This document shows, one piece after another, positions 9,497-17,722 of a stretch of DNA of 30,087 nucleotides. The stretch is from an uncultured Eubacteriales bacterium. Lineage in GTDB: Bacteria > Bacillota > Clostridia > Christensenellales > Christensenellaceae. The position numbers and the translations under genes are program-made. The notes under the pieces are model-generated. The model did no database searches and was not told where the DNA came from. It saw nothing but the letters and a program-made list of their open reading frames with translations. The stretch is from contig CAJJPW010000004.1 of the NCBI GenBank assembly GCA_905193725.1, positions 1 through 30,087 on the forward strand, in the 5' to 3' direction. Numbering within the stretch: position 1 is the first letter of the stretch; each line of letters begins with the position of its first letter.

Positions 9497-9525
9497 ACTA
9501 TACATGGATTCTAAATGGGTGTCAA
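9497..9525 (-). promoter_or_regulatory. Promoter of the azlC operon
   Basis: On the minus strand, TTGACA (9520-9525) and TATAGT (9497-9502) are separated by exactly 17 bases, about 50 bases before the azlC start. It is among the best matches in the window. Confidence 0.75.
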
Positions 9526-9557
9526 CTACAAAGCGGCTGGCAGGGCGCAAAAAAGGC

Positions 9558-9581
9558 AAAAAAAGAGGCCCTTAGGAGGGC
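9558..9581 (-). terminator. Terminator of the flavin-transfer module
   Basis: On the minus strand, GCCCT (9577-9581) pairs with AGGGC (9568-9572), followed by CTC and TTTTTTT. The stem overlaps the stop codon of the Gx transporter gene. Confidence 0.7.
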
Positions 9582-10105
9582 GTGGGCTTTGCAATTGCCC
9601 CTAGGCGGCTGATGACACCCTGGCAGATCAGGCCAATTAAAATGCCGGTTACCACACCTGCTATGAGAAGAATGGGCAAATAGGAGATGAACTGAGGGGT
9701 TGCTGTGAGCAATATAGCGGCGCAAATCTGCCCCACATTGTGCATGCACGCCCCAAAAATGCTCACGCCAACTATGCTAAACCATTTCTTGCCGTGCGTC
9801 TTCACCAGGTACATCACCAGCAGGCTCAGAATACCGCCCATCAGGGAAAATAAAATGGAAGTGAGTGCGCCGGAAAAGATGCCAGTGAGTAGGGATTTTA
9901 AAATACAGATGACCAGGGCGGGGAAAAAGCCCATGAGATACAGCGCTGTCAACACACAGAGATTGGCGACTCCCAGCCGTATTCCGGGAATCGTGAGGGA
10001 AACCAGGCTCAAAAGGTAGTTCTCCAGTAAACTGAGCACCAAAGCTAGGGATAGAAGCACAGCGGTGAGTGCAAATTTATGCACGGGCTTATTCACTGAT
10101 AACAT
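9572..10105 (-). CDS. Gx transporter family membrane protein (HepI-like)
   Basis: 177 aa from the ATG at 10105, with 5-6 hydrophobic helices and Gly/Ala-rich segments. The block IPGIRLGVANLCVLTALYLMG and the AMHN-like sequence CMHNVGQICAA are typical of the family once called 'heptaprenyl diphosphate synthase component I'. It is now regarded as a membrane transporter-like family close to ECF S-components. A GGAGGGAG site precedes this ATG; the longer frame upstream lies inside the NusG-domain gene and is rejected. It overlaps that gene by 17 bases. In many Firmicutes the family sits with ApbE and NusG-II proteins, as here; a role in quinone/isoprenoid or flavin supply is inference. Confidence 0.8.
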   Translation of the reverse strand: MLSVNKPVHKFALTAVLLSLALVLSLLENYLLSLVSLTIPGIRLGVANLCVLTALYLMGFFPALVICILKSLLTGIFSGALTSILFSLMGGILSLLVMYLVKTHGKKWFSIVGVSIFGACMHNVGQICAAILLTATPQFISYLPILLIAGVVTGILIGLICQGVISRLGAIAKPTPS

Positions 10106-10448
10106 CAATTTGCTCTCCCTCCTCGGTGATAACTTGAATGGAAATTCGGTTGGGAATGCAGACGGCGCTTTTGGTGGTATGGGCGATAAAACCCGACTGG
10201 ACACAGGTTTGATTTGGGCAAGTGGAGCTTAAAAAGCGAATGTCGTGATCTTTTACCTCGATGACACAATCATATTGGTTGTGTATGGGGATGATCTGGT
10301 CTTCGCTTAGATCCACCTCCTGGTACAGGCTGCCATTTACCTTGATCTGTGCAGTATCGTAAGTATCGGTGGGAAGCAGCAGCCACACCAGCCATACCCC
10401 GCTGCAAAGGACGATTAAAACCGCTAAAATCACATCTGCCTTTTTCAT
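10089..10448 (-). CDS. NusG domain II-containing membrane-anchored protein
   Basis: 119 aa. One N-terminal transmembrane helix (residues 5-25) is followed by an extracytoplasmic beta-rich domain with the family's DHDIRFLSSTCPNQTCVQSG core, where two cysteines form CPNQTC. This domain resembles NusG domain II but is not a transcription factor. It ends inside the Gx transporter gene and begins 3 bases after apbE. The fixed partnership with ApbE points to extracytoplasmic redox work; the exact role is unknown. Confidence 0.85.
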   Translation of the reverse strand: MKKADVILAVLIVLCSGVWLVWLLLPTDTYDTAQIKVNGSLYQEVDLSEDQIIPIHNQYDCVIEVKDHDIRFLSSTCPNQTCVQSGFIAHTTKSAVCIPNRISIQVITEEGEQIDVISE

Positions 10449-10451
10449 AGA

Positions 10452-11450
10452 TTAAGACCTTTTAAAGTTGTATTTTTCTATAAAATCTGGGGTAGTAATC
10501 ACGTTGGAATGCTGGTCGATCATCAGCACGTCTACCCCTTCCATAGTTTGAGCAAAGGCCAGCCCCGCCTCGCTGCCCATGACAAAAAGAGCGGTGCTCA
10601 AGGCATCGGCGGTAGTGGAACTATCACATACCACTGTGACGCTCAAAAGATCGCTTTGAGCAGGATACCCAGTCTTCCCATCTAAAATGTGGTGATAGCG
10701 AACTCCATCTTGTTCAAAGTACCGCTCATACCCCCCAGAGGTCACAACCGCTTTATTTTCTGCCTGTATGGTGCCAAAAACCGAGCCGTCTACTGGGTCC
10801 TTGATGCCCACTGTATAGAGGGAAGAGTCGTCCTTCTTGCCCAGCACATATACGTTTCCCCCTAAATTGAGAATGGCGCTGTTGATTCCACGGCTCTTGT
10901 AGTGAGCGATGATCTGATCCGTCGCATATCCCTTGGCTATACCCCCTAGGTCTAACATCATACCATCGGGAACTGTGATTTGTCGTGTTTCTGGATCTAA
11001 AACCACTTGGGAATAGTCGATATGTTCTAAAGCCTCTTCTATTTCGTCAGGTGAGGGAACCCTGGGATTATCCCCTGTGATGTTCCAAAGGTCTGTGAGG
11101 GAACCAATGGAGATGTTAAAAGCGCCATTTGTCGATTGAGAAAGGACCAGCCCCTGCTCTATTACGGCATAGGTGCTGGCGTCTACCTGGACAGGTTGTC
11201 CATGGCTGTGGTTGATCTGATACACAAAGCTTCCCTCTTGAAAGCGAGACATGGTCTGTTCAATTTGTTTCAAAATATGTTCGCTCTCCTCTAGCACATC
11301 CTTAGAATTTTTGGTCTGTGGAATGCTCTGGGAGCAGATGGTAGATAGAGCGTAGCTCTCCTTGGTATCCATAATTGCCCCCTGCTTGGAACAACTGGTG
11401 CAAAAGAGCACGCCAAAGCAGAGCAACAAAAAGAAAATGCGTTTTTTCAT
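10452..11450 (-). CDS. apbE: FAD:protein FMN transferase (ApbE-type lipoprotein)
   Basis: 332 aa. The N-terminus is a lipoprotein signal with the likely lipid-bearing cysteine at C20 (FCTSC; the -3 position is Cys instead of the usual Leu). Family blocks in order are DLGGIAKGYATDQI, NLGGNVYVLG, VVTSGGYERYF, HHILDGKTGYP and the metal-binding TADALSTALFVMG. ApbE uses FAD to attach FMN covalently to Thr/Ser of secreted or membrane redox proteins. The start is MKKRIFF at 11450, two bases after the stop of a 26-aa peptide. It has no good ribosome site of its own, so it is probably translated by coupling. No FMN-bearing target protein is present in the window. Confidence 0.93.
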   Translation of the reverse strand: MKKRIFFLLLCFGVLFCTSCSKQGAIMDTKESYALSTICSQSIPQTKNSKDVLEESEHILKQIEQTMSRFQEGSFVYQINHSHGQPVQVDASTYAVIEQGLVLSQSTNGAFNISIGSLTDLWNITGDNPRVPSPDEIEEALEHIDYSQVVLDPETRQITVPDGMMLDLGGIAKGYATDQIIAHYKSRGINSAILNLGGNVYVLGKKDDSSLYTVGIKDPVDGSVFGTIQAENKAVVTSGGYERYFEQDGVRYHHILDGKTGYPAQSDLLSVTVVCDSSTTADALSTALFVMGSEAGLAFAQTMEGVDVLMIDQHSNVITTPDFIEKYNFKRS

Positions 11451-11452
11451 GT

Positions 11453-11533
11453 TTATAGTGAACTGATAAGCAATATTGCGGCGATGACGATAAAAGGAAG
11501 TAAGAAAAGCAGCCGCTTGAGCGTTAGATTCAT
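11453..11533 (-). CDS. 26-aa single-helix membrane peptide upstream of apbE
   Basis: A strong GAGGAGG, 12 bases before an ATG at 11533, opens a 26-residue frame: MNLTLKRLLF, then LLPFIVIAAILLISSL. It is almost wholly one hydrophobic helix after a short positive N-terminus. It stops two bases before the apbE ATG. apbE has no site of its own, so this peptide carries the translation start for the module. It may be a true small membrane protein or only a coupling leader. I do not recognise a named family. Confidence 0.65.
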   Translation of the reverse strand: MNLTLKRLLFLLPFIVIAAILLISSL

Positions 11534-11595
11534 TGCTTATATATTCCTCCTCATTTACTATACCATATGTCGAACATTGGTTTTCCATATGGGAG

Positions 11596-11655
11596 CATTG
11601 CTGCATCTCACCTAATAGTATACTGATTTTTTCACACAACACAAGTGCAGCAATG
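11596..11655. repeat. 10-bp inverted repeat flanking the apbE/eno divergent promoter region
   Basis: CATTGCTGCA (11596-11605) and its exact complement TGCAGCAATG (11646-11655) enclose 40 bases that include the palindrome AGTATACT (11617-11624), usable as a -10 in either direction. Possible operator pair for a protein that loops DNA. Confidence 0.45.
11617..11644 (-). promoter_or_regulatory. Candidate promoter of the apbE module
   Basis: On the minus strand, TTGTGT (11639-11644) and TATACT (11617-11622) are 16 bases apart. The -10 is part of the symmetric AGTATACT. Confidence 0.4.
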
Positions 11656-11794
11656 GGCAGTTTCAAAAGGTAAGAGGCATAAATCTTCCAGAATAGGGGA
11701 TAATAGAGGCAAATATGGCGGCAGAGAATGGAAATGTTTCCCTTTCATATGGAGGAAACCAGCTGCCTTTGCCGCAGATGGGAGAACATGTGTT
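11656..11794 (+). promoter_or_regulatory. Structured leader upstream of eno
   Basis: About 140 bases without a gene. GCGGCA (11718-11723) can pair with TGCCGC (11770-11775). Inside, TTTCC/GTTTCC (11736-11741) can pair either with GGAAA at 11730-11734 or with GGAAAC at 11754-11759, so two hairpins exclude each other. It does not match the fluoride, THF, ZTP or guanidine riboswitch patterns I know. Confidence 0.35.
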
Positions 11795-13069
11795 ATGAAA
11801 ATAAAAAAGCTAAATGCCCTAGAGATTTTGGATTCTAGGGGGATTCCCACAGTAAGGGCGCAGGTGGAACTGGAAGATGGTCAAAAAGTCTGCGCCAGCG
11901 TCCCTTCCGGGGCGTCTACAGGCAAATTTGAGGCCCATGAAAAGAGGGATGGGGGCAAGCGGTATTTGGGCAAAGGAGTGCGCCAGGCGGTGGATCTCAT
12001 CAACACCCAGGTAGCGCAAAAACTGGAAGGGCAGGAGATCCAAAGAGATTGGGATCAAGTACTGCTGGAGATGGATGGCACACAAAATAAAGAGCGCCTA
12101 GGGGCGAATGGCATTTTGGCAGTATCGCTGGCACTGGCCCGGGCCAAAGCGATGAGCCAGGGAAAGGAGCTGTTTGAGAGCCTGTGCGGACAGCAGGAAC
12201 AATACCTTTTGCCCACCCCGATGATGAATATCCTAAATGGAGGCGCCCATGCGGGAAATCAGCTGGATTTTCAGGAGTTTATGATTATGCCCATTGGGGC
12301 ACAGACCTTTGGGGATGCCCTTCGCCAGGGTGCAGAGGTCTACCAGTGCCTCAAAAGTGTGATCAAGCAAAAGGGACTGCAGACAGGAGTAGGAGACGAG
12401 GGAGGCTTTGCCCCGGAGATCGACTGCGCCAAAAAGGCTTTAGACCTGATCATGCAGGCCATCCAGCAGGCGGGATATACCCCGGGGAAGGACTTTGCTG
12501 TCGCCATTGACGTGGCCTCTTCTGACTGGTATACGAAGGAAGGGACCTATTACCTGCCAAAAATTCAAAAGGAATTCACAAGAAAGGATTTACTGAATTT
12601 TTATCAGGAGCTGATCTCCGAATACCCTGTCGTCTCCATCGAAGACGGTATGGGAGAAGAGGATATGGAGGGCTGGGATATGCTCACCAGGGAATTGGGC
12701 AGCAAAATACAGCTAGTGGGGGATGACCTGTTTGTCACCAACCCCAAACGAATTGCCATGGGGGTGGAACGGCACATTGCCAACAGCGTGCTCATTAAGC
12801 TCAATCAAATTGGCAGCCTCAAGGAGACATTGCAGGCCATTCACTACGGCAAGGAACATGGCCTTTCAAATATCATTTCCCACCGCTCAGGGGAGACGGA
12901 GGACCATTTCATTGCGGATTTGGCAGTGGCCACCCAGGCGGGGCAGATTAAGACACCTGCCAGAAGCGAGCGGACGGCAAAATACAATCGGCTGCTGGAA
13001 ATCGAGAACTACCTCAAGAAGAGAGCTCAGTACAAGGGCCTTTTGACGGTGAACTGCTGTCAAAGGTAG
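11795..13069 (+). CDS. eno: Enolase (phosphopyruvate hydratase), somewhat divergent
   Basis: 424 aa. It converts 2-phosphoglycerate to phosphoenolpyruvate. Catalytic and Mg residues are visible: H152, E161, E202 (GDEGGF), D239, E283 (SIEDG), D310 (GDDLF), K335 (LIKLNQIG), H363 (SHRSGE) and K386. Two usual blocks are shortened: the ELRDGD loop reads EKRDGG, and the IKTGAPxRSER block reads IKTPARSER, two residues short. GGGAG lies 10 bases before the ATG at 11795. No glycolytic gene is adjacent; it is divergent from apbE and convergent with the hyp genes. It could be the main enolase or a second paralogue. Confidence 0.92.
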   Translation: MKIKKLNALEILDSRGIPTVRAQVELEDGQKVCASVPSGASTGKFEAHEKRDGGKRYLGKGVRQAVDLINTQVAQKLEGQEIQRDWDQVLLEMDGTQNKERLGANGILAVSLALARAKAMSQGKELFESLCGQQEQYLLPTPMMNILNGGAHAGNQLDFQEFMIMPIGAQTFGDALRQGAEVYQCLKSVIKQKGLQTGVGDEGGFAPEIDCAKKALDLIMQAIQQAGYTPGKDFAVAIDVASSDWYTKEGTYYLPKIQKEFTRKDLLNFYQELISEYPVVSIEDGMGEEDMEGWDMLTRELGSKIQLVGDDLFVTNPKRIAMGVERHIANSVLIKLNQIGSLKETLQAIHYGKEHGLSNIISHRSGETEDHFIADLAVATQAGQIKTPARSERTAKYNRLLEIENYLKKRAQYKGLLTVNCCQR

Positions 13070-13115
13070 AGAGAGGATAGTGTACTAGAAAACTCGTATG
13101 AGAATACAACACATC

Positions 13116-13153
13116 AAAAAAAGGGATGGAACTCATTTTGTTCTATCCCTTTT
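13116..13153. terminator. Strong bidirectional terminator between eno and the ech-hyp operon
   Basis: AAAAGGGAT-G-GAAC pairs with GTTC-T-ATCCCTTTT across a 7-base loop. On the minus strand seven T follow, making this the likely end of the ech-hyp transcript. On the plus strand TTTTATAT follows, ending eno. Confidence 0.9.
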
Positions 13154-13195
13154 ATATAGCTTCCACAAATAAAATCCACTGGTTGCAAAATTAGA

Positions 13196-14179
13196 TCAAC
13201 AAATGCGAGGCAGCCCTTCTCCGATCAGCGGGGGAACTAAGCGCATTCCTCCAATGGTGGTATGGGCGAGTACCACTCCTGTTTCTCTATGGGAAACCTG
13301 CCCGACAATGGCGGCATTTTTCCCAAATTCACATTGACGGATCAGTTGAAGAGCACGCTGTGCATCCTGCTGAGCCACTACAAAGGCCATTTTGCCCTCG
13401 TTGCCCATAACTAGGGGGTCTAACCCCAGAATATCGCAAAAGCCCTGCACCTGCTGGCTGACAGGTATTCTCTCCTCGTTGAGCTCGATGCAACAGCGAG
13501 AGGCAGTGGCAAATTCGTTTAAAATAGTGGCCAGCCCTCCACGGGTGATATCCCGCATCCCATGAATTTCCACATTCGCCAGAAGTGTTTGCACCATCTG
13601 GGAGAGACACGCGCAATCGCTTTCAATATCATTTTGTATGCCCATGCGGGCGCTGAGAATGGCTGCGTGGTGGTCTCCTAAGTTGCCCGAGACGATGACT
13701 GCATCCCCATCCTGACAATGGGATGCCCCTAAGGTTTGGTGGGATTCTAAAAAGCCCACACCAGCTGTGTTGATGTAAATGCCCCCACTTCCCTCGATGA
13801 CTTTGGTATCGCCTGCCACCAGCATCACCTGTGCTCTTTTGGCCTGTGCAGCCATGGACTGGGCGATTTGGCGAAGCTGGTCTATTTCCGCCCCCTCTTC
13901 GATAATGAAGCCACAAGTGAGATACTTAGGGGTAGCACCACTGGCCAGCAAGTCGTTGACAGTGCCGCATATGGAGAGCTTCCCAATATCACCTCCTGGA
14001 AAAAAGAGAGGCGTTACGACAAAACTGTCCGTGGTCATGGCCAGCCGGGCAGCCCCTGTTACGATGCCGGAATCCTCCATGGCATTGAGGATGGGATTGT
14101 CAAACTGGCGGGCAAATATCTCTTGGATTAGGTCAGAAGTGGCTTTGCCGCCGCTTCCATGGGCCATGGTGATTTTCAT
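13196..14179 (-). CDS. hypE: Hydrogenase maturation protein HypE
   Basis: 327 aa, AIR-synthase/PurM-like fold. It shows the opening MAHGSGGKA, the ATP-binding MTTDSFVVTP and GDIGKLSICGTVNDLL, and the C-terminal PRIC whose last cysteine (C327) carries the carbamoyl group. HypE dehydrates thiocarbamate to thiocyanate, giving the CN- ligands of the [NiFe] iron. A TAGGAGA site precedes the ATG. It is the last gene of the operon, just before the terminator. Confidence 0.97.
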   Translation of the reverse strand: MKITMAHGSGGKATSDLIQEIFARQFDNPILNAMEDSGIVTGAARLAMTTDSFVVTPLFFPGGDIGKLSICGTVNDLLASGATPKYLTCGFIIEEGAEIDQLRQIAQSMAAQAKRAQVMLVAGDTKVIEGSGGIYINTAGVGFLESHQTLGASHCQDGDAVIVSGNLGDHHAAILSARMGIQNDIESDCACLSQMVQTLLANVEIHGMRDITRGGLATILNEFATASRCCIELNEERIPVSQQVQGFCDILGLDPLVMGNEGKMAFVVAQQDAQRALQLIRQCEFGKNAAIVGQVSHRETGVVLAHTTIGGMRLVPPLIGEGLPRIC

Positions 14180-14199
14180 GCTACATCTCTCCTATCGTT

Positions 14200-15240
14200 T
14201 TATTTTACGGCTCGTCCGTTATAAGTGTGGTAACAGCTGCCCTCGGCGGATACCATACAGGCGCCTTGGGGATGGAGGGGGGTACACTGGGTGCCAAAAA
14301 GCGGGCACTCATGAGGCGCTACTTTGCCGATGAGCACATGAGCGCATTGACAAAGTGGATGCAGGGTGTGATCCCCACAAAGGTCTCTGCTGCCCGCATC
14401 GAATTTCTGGTATTCCTGCTTAAGTGCTAAGCCGGACTGAGGGATGGTGCCAATGCCTCGCCATGAGGCAGCGCAAGGTTCAAAGAATTGGCAAATTGCC
14501 TCTTGAGCCTGTCGGTTTCCCTGTGGGGAAACCGCTGAAGTGTATAAGTTCCAAACTTTCCCTTGACCCTGGTGCTTGACTAGCATATAGATGGCGGATA
14601 ACAACTGATCGGGAGTGAAGCCAGCGACTACAAAGGGAAGCTGATATTTTTGCGCTAAGGGGATAAATGCGTCACTCCCTGTGATGACACTCACGTGGCC
14701 GGGGGCCAAAAAGCCGTCCACTTGCCCTTGGTTTTGACAGATCCAGTTTATGACAGGGGGCATAGTCTTCAGAGAAGTCAGAAGCTGGATGTTGGCAATA
14801 CCTTGCTGGATAGCCCGTTGTAAAAGCAGGCTGTACACCGGTGTGGTGGTCTCAAAGCCCACTGCTGCAAATACGAAAACTCGATGAGGGTTGTCTTTGG
14901 CCAGCGAAAGCACGTCCAGCGGGGAGTAGACCATTTGCACATGGCCGCCTTGGGCCTTGGCGTCGTTTAAGCAGCCTTTGCTACCAGGCACCCGCAGAAG
15001 GTCGCCAAAGGTAACCACCACATAGTCGGGCGCAAGGGACAGGTCAAATAGCCTGTCGATGTAGTCAGTTACCGTAACGCAAACAGGGCATCCCGGCCCT
15101 GGGATGAGATGTATGCGAGAGGAGAGCATCCCAGGGATTCCGCTGCGGGAGATTTCAGCGGTATGGGTACCGCACACCTCCATCAGCCGAAGGGGAGGCC
15201 CCTGATATTCTCTTAAAAAAGTTTTGATGTGGTCATTCAT
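14200..15240 (-). CDS. hypD: Hydrogenase maturation protein HypD
   Basis: 346 aa from ATG 15240. It shows EVCGTHTAEI (C23, H26), GPGCPVCVT (C51, C54), the VFAAVGFETTTP block and a cysteine-rich C-terminal region that binds a 4Fe-4S cluster. With HypC it forms the scaffold where Fe(CN)2CO is assembled. The start overlaps the hypC stop by 8 bases and TTGGAGG precedes it, so it is translationally coupled; the longer frame to 15270 is rejected. Confidence 0.97.
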   Translation of the reverse strand: MNDHIKTFLREYQGPPLRLMEVCGTHTAEISRSGIPGMLSSRIHLIPGPGCPVCVTVTDYIDRLFDLSLAPDYVVVTFGDLLRVPGSKGCLNDAKAQGGHVQMVYSPLDVLSLAKDNPHRVFVFAAVGFETTTPVYSLLLQRAIQQGIANIQLLTSLKTMPPVINWICQNQGQVDGFLAPGHVSVITGSDAFIPLAQKYQLPFVVAGFTPDQLLSAIYMLVKHQGQGKVWNLYTSAVSPQGNRQAQEAICQFFEPCAASWRGIGTIPQSGLALKQEYQKFDAGSRDLCGDHTLHPLCQCAHVLIGKVAPHECPLFGTQCTPLHPQGACMVSAEGSCYHTYNGRAVK

Positions 15241-15442
15241 CGATTTCCTCCAACAGCTCTTCCAGCGCATCGTAGTCCTGCTGAGTCAGCAACTGTAAAA
15301 TGCAGCCGGCGTGGATGAGCACGTAATCTCCAGGGTGGACGTTCACCAAGCCCGCCTCTGCTCGGACGGTATTTCCCTTATAATCCACGGTGGCTACAGT
15401 GCCCTCGATGGAAATGACTTTGCCAGGTACGGCAACGCACAT
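15233..15442 (-). CDS. hypC: Hydrogenase assembly chaperone HypC
   Basis: 69 aa starting MCVAVPGKV, with the invariant N-terminal Cys2 that holds the iron complex and the GDYVLIHAG block. It carries Fe(CN)2CO from HypD to the large subunit (here EchE). A perfect GAGGAGG lies upstream and it overlaps hypD. Confidence 0.96.
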   Translation of the reverse strand: MCVAVPGKVISIEGTVATVDYKGNTVRAEAGLVNVHPGDYVLIHAGCILQLLTQQDYDALEELLEEIDE

Positions 15443-15484
15443 ATGATGTACCTCCTCATCTCAAGTAATTTGGCCTAGCTTATC

Positions 15485-17719
15485 TCACGGAGCAAAAGAT
15501 GCGATGTAGGCCTGCCCTAGGCAAATTCCGCTGTCATTACAGGGAACAGCTCTATTTAAGTATACCCGAAAATCCTGTCCTTGTAACAGGGAGTAGCAGC
15601 GCTCTGTGAGCAATTGGTTGGCAAATACGCCACCTGATAGGCCTACTCGGTTCTCGCCTGTCTGGTCTCGCAGCTCGATGCAGACCTGCAACACAGCCTG
15701 AGCCACTGCCTGCTGAAATCCCAAGGCGAGGCTTTCTATGCTCACATGATCCCGTGCCCCAATGATATCTCGGATCAGCTGTTTGCGGTCCATCGTCCAT
15801 CTGCCCTCTTCTTGATAGAGATCAAAGTGCAGTGGATGGGGTGCCTCTCCGTAGGAAATGCCATCTATGGCGGCATTCTCCAAGGCGATGGCGCACGCTC
15901 CCTCATAACTATTGTACTGTCCAAGACCTAGCAAAGCGCTAACGGCGTCAAATAGCCTGCCCATACTTGTGCTGAGGGTCGTGTGGACCTGCTGTTGGAA
16001 AGCGGCGGAAATGAGGGGAAACCGGCTATCCTCGCTATTTAGGCCACATGCGATTTGATGACACAAGGCGGAGAGAGAGGCGTCTTTAGCGCTTTGATCC
16101 CCGCCAGCCATAGAAATGGGATCCAGACTGGCAAGGCGCTGGTAGGTGTTTTCACGGCACAGCAAAAATTCTCCGCCCCAGATGGTATGATCCGCTCCAT
16201 ACCCAGTGCCGTCAAAAACTACGCCAATACAGCCATCTAAATGGTGTTCTGCTAGAATGGATGCGGCGTGGGCGTGATGATGCTGAATGGGCAGCACTGG
16301 CAAATCCCGCAGCTCTGCCAGCTTGTGAGCCAATTGGGTGGTGAGATATCCTGGGTGGAGATCACAGGCAATGCCCTCTGGATGAATGGAAAATAGCCCT
16401 TCCATGCGCTCCAGCGTCTCCTGATACAGCTGATGGACTTGATATTCCTCCATATCCCCCAGATACTGGCTGAGATAGACGGAACGATTTTGCATGAGCC
16501 CAAAACAGGCTTTGAGATCCCCACCCATGGCCAGTAGGGGCTTGGGGGAGGCGTGATCCAACAATATGGGTGCAGGTACATATCCTCTGCTCCGGCGCAA
16601 AACTTGCGGCCCACCGCAGATCACCCGCCCGACAGAGTCGTCTAGGGGAGCGATAATGCGGCGTTTATTGTATAAGATGCCATCTATCTGTGGAAAATCC
16701 TGTGCAAACATCTGATCATCCTGGATGATAATTGGCTCGGAGGAGAGGTTCCCACTGGTGGCTATAAGCGGTCCACACGCATCGGTCAGCAGCTGATGCA
16801 GCGGTGTGTAGGGCAAAAAGGCCCCTAATTTTCGGCTCTCACTGCTCACATTGGGAGCAAAGCACTCCTGCGTCTTGGCGAGGAGCACAATGGGATAGGG
16901 AGTGCTGCAAAGCAGCTCCTGTTCCTGACTACTCACCTGGCAGCACTGCTGGATGGACTCCGTATCTGGGAACATGATGGCAAAGGGCTTTTGATACCGA
17001 TGCTTGAGCTGTCTTAATTTGCAGATAGTCTGTTCCCCATAGGGAGTGCATACAAACTGGTATCCTCCAATGCCCTTGACAGCTAAAATACCTCCCTTTT
17101 TGAGCAGTTCCACTGCCCTTTCCAAAGCAGCCTGTTTTTGGAGCGTATGGCCTTGATGGAAGAGCAGAAGTTGCGGCCCACAATCATGGCATGAGATGGT
17201 CTGCGCATGCCTACGCCTGCCCACCGATGTGTATTCCTCCTGACAAGAGGGACACATGGCAAAGTCCCCCATAGTGGTGGTGTCCCTGTCATAGGGAATA
17301 CTATGAATAATGCTATAGCGGGGGCCACAGGCCACACAGCTGATAAATGGATATCCATATCTCCGGTTTTTAGGATCCCTTAGTTCCTTTAGACAATCGC
17401 TGCACAGAGGGAGGTCTGGGGGGATGAGGGGTAGAGTGTGGTCTTGGGGGTCGCTGGGCACAATGGTGAAGTGGTCAAAGGGCTGGTCGTCTAAGCGCTC
17501 GCTCAGCACTTGTACGATCTGTGCTCCTTTGGGAGGGTGTGACGAAAGGCGACAGATCAATTCGTCCACCGCCTTCTTCTCGCCTGTTACTATGATTTTA
17601 ACAATGCCGCCGCTGTTTCGCACCGTACCGGTGAGGTGCAGTTCTTCCGCCAACTGGGCGACATAAGGGCGAAATCCAACCCCCTGCACCATGCCGAGCA
17701 CCGTAATGGCCGCTGTCAT
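15485..17719 (-). CDS. hypF: Carbamoyltransferase HypF
   Basis: 744 aa, full length. An acylphosphatase domain at 1-90 carries VQGVGFRPYV with R17 and N35. Two zinc fingers follow: C106/C109...C128/C131 and C156/C159...C177/C180. A YrdC-like domain spans about 195-370. The C-terminal Kae1-like carbamoyltransferase has HHHAHAAS and SGGVFANQ. HypF makes carbamoyl-AMP from carbamoyl phosphate and loads it onto HypE's C-terminal cysteine. It begins 3 bases after hypA. All domains look intact. Confidence 0.97.
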   Translation of the reverse strand: MTAAITVLGMVQGVGFRPYVAQLAEELHLTGTVRNSGGIVKIIVTGEKKAVDELICRLSSHPPKGAQIVQVLSERLDDQPFDHFTIVPSDPQDHTLPLIPPDLPLCSDCLKELRDPKNRRYGYPFISCVACGPRYSIIHSIPYDRDTTTMGDFAMCPSCQEEYTSVGRRRHAQTISCHDCGPQLLLFHQGHTLQKQAALERAVELLKKGGILAVKGIGGYQFVCTPYGEQTICKLRQLKHRYQKPFAIMFPDTESIQQCCQVSSQEQELLCSTPYPIVLLAKTQECFAPNVSSESRKLGAFLPYTPLHQLLTDACGPLIATSGNLSSEPIIIQDDQMFAQDFPQIDGILYNKRRIIAPLDDSVGRVICGGPQVLRRSRGYVPAPILLDHASPKPLLAMGGDLKACFGLMQNRSVYLSQYLGDMEEYQVHQLYQETLERMEGLFSIHPEGIACDLHPGYLTTQLAHKLAELRDLPVLPIQHHHAHAASILAEHHLDGCIGVVFDGTGYGADHTIWGGEFLLCRENTYQRLASLDPISMAGGDQSAKDASLSALCHQIACGLNSEDSRFPLISAAFQQQVHTTLSTSMGRLFDAVSALLGLGQYNSYEGACAIALENAAIDGISYGEAPHPLHFDLYQEEGRWTMDRKQLIRDIIGARDHVSIESLALGFQQAVAQAVLQVCIELRDQTGENRVGLSGGVFANQLLTERCYSLLQGQDFRVYLNRAVPCNDSGICLGQAYIASFAP

Positions 17720-17722
17720 CGG

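Noticed and set aside
11656..11794. Fluoride or other known riboswitch upstream of eno
   Set aside because: Fluoride switches often precede eno, but the GGNGATG...GCTGATGACTCCT pattern is not present, nor are other classes I can recall.
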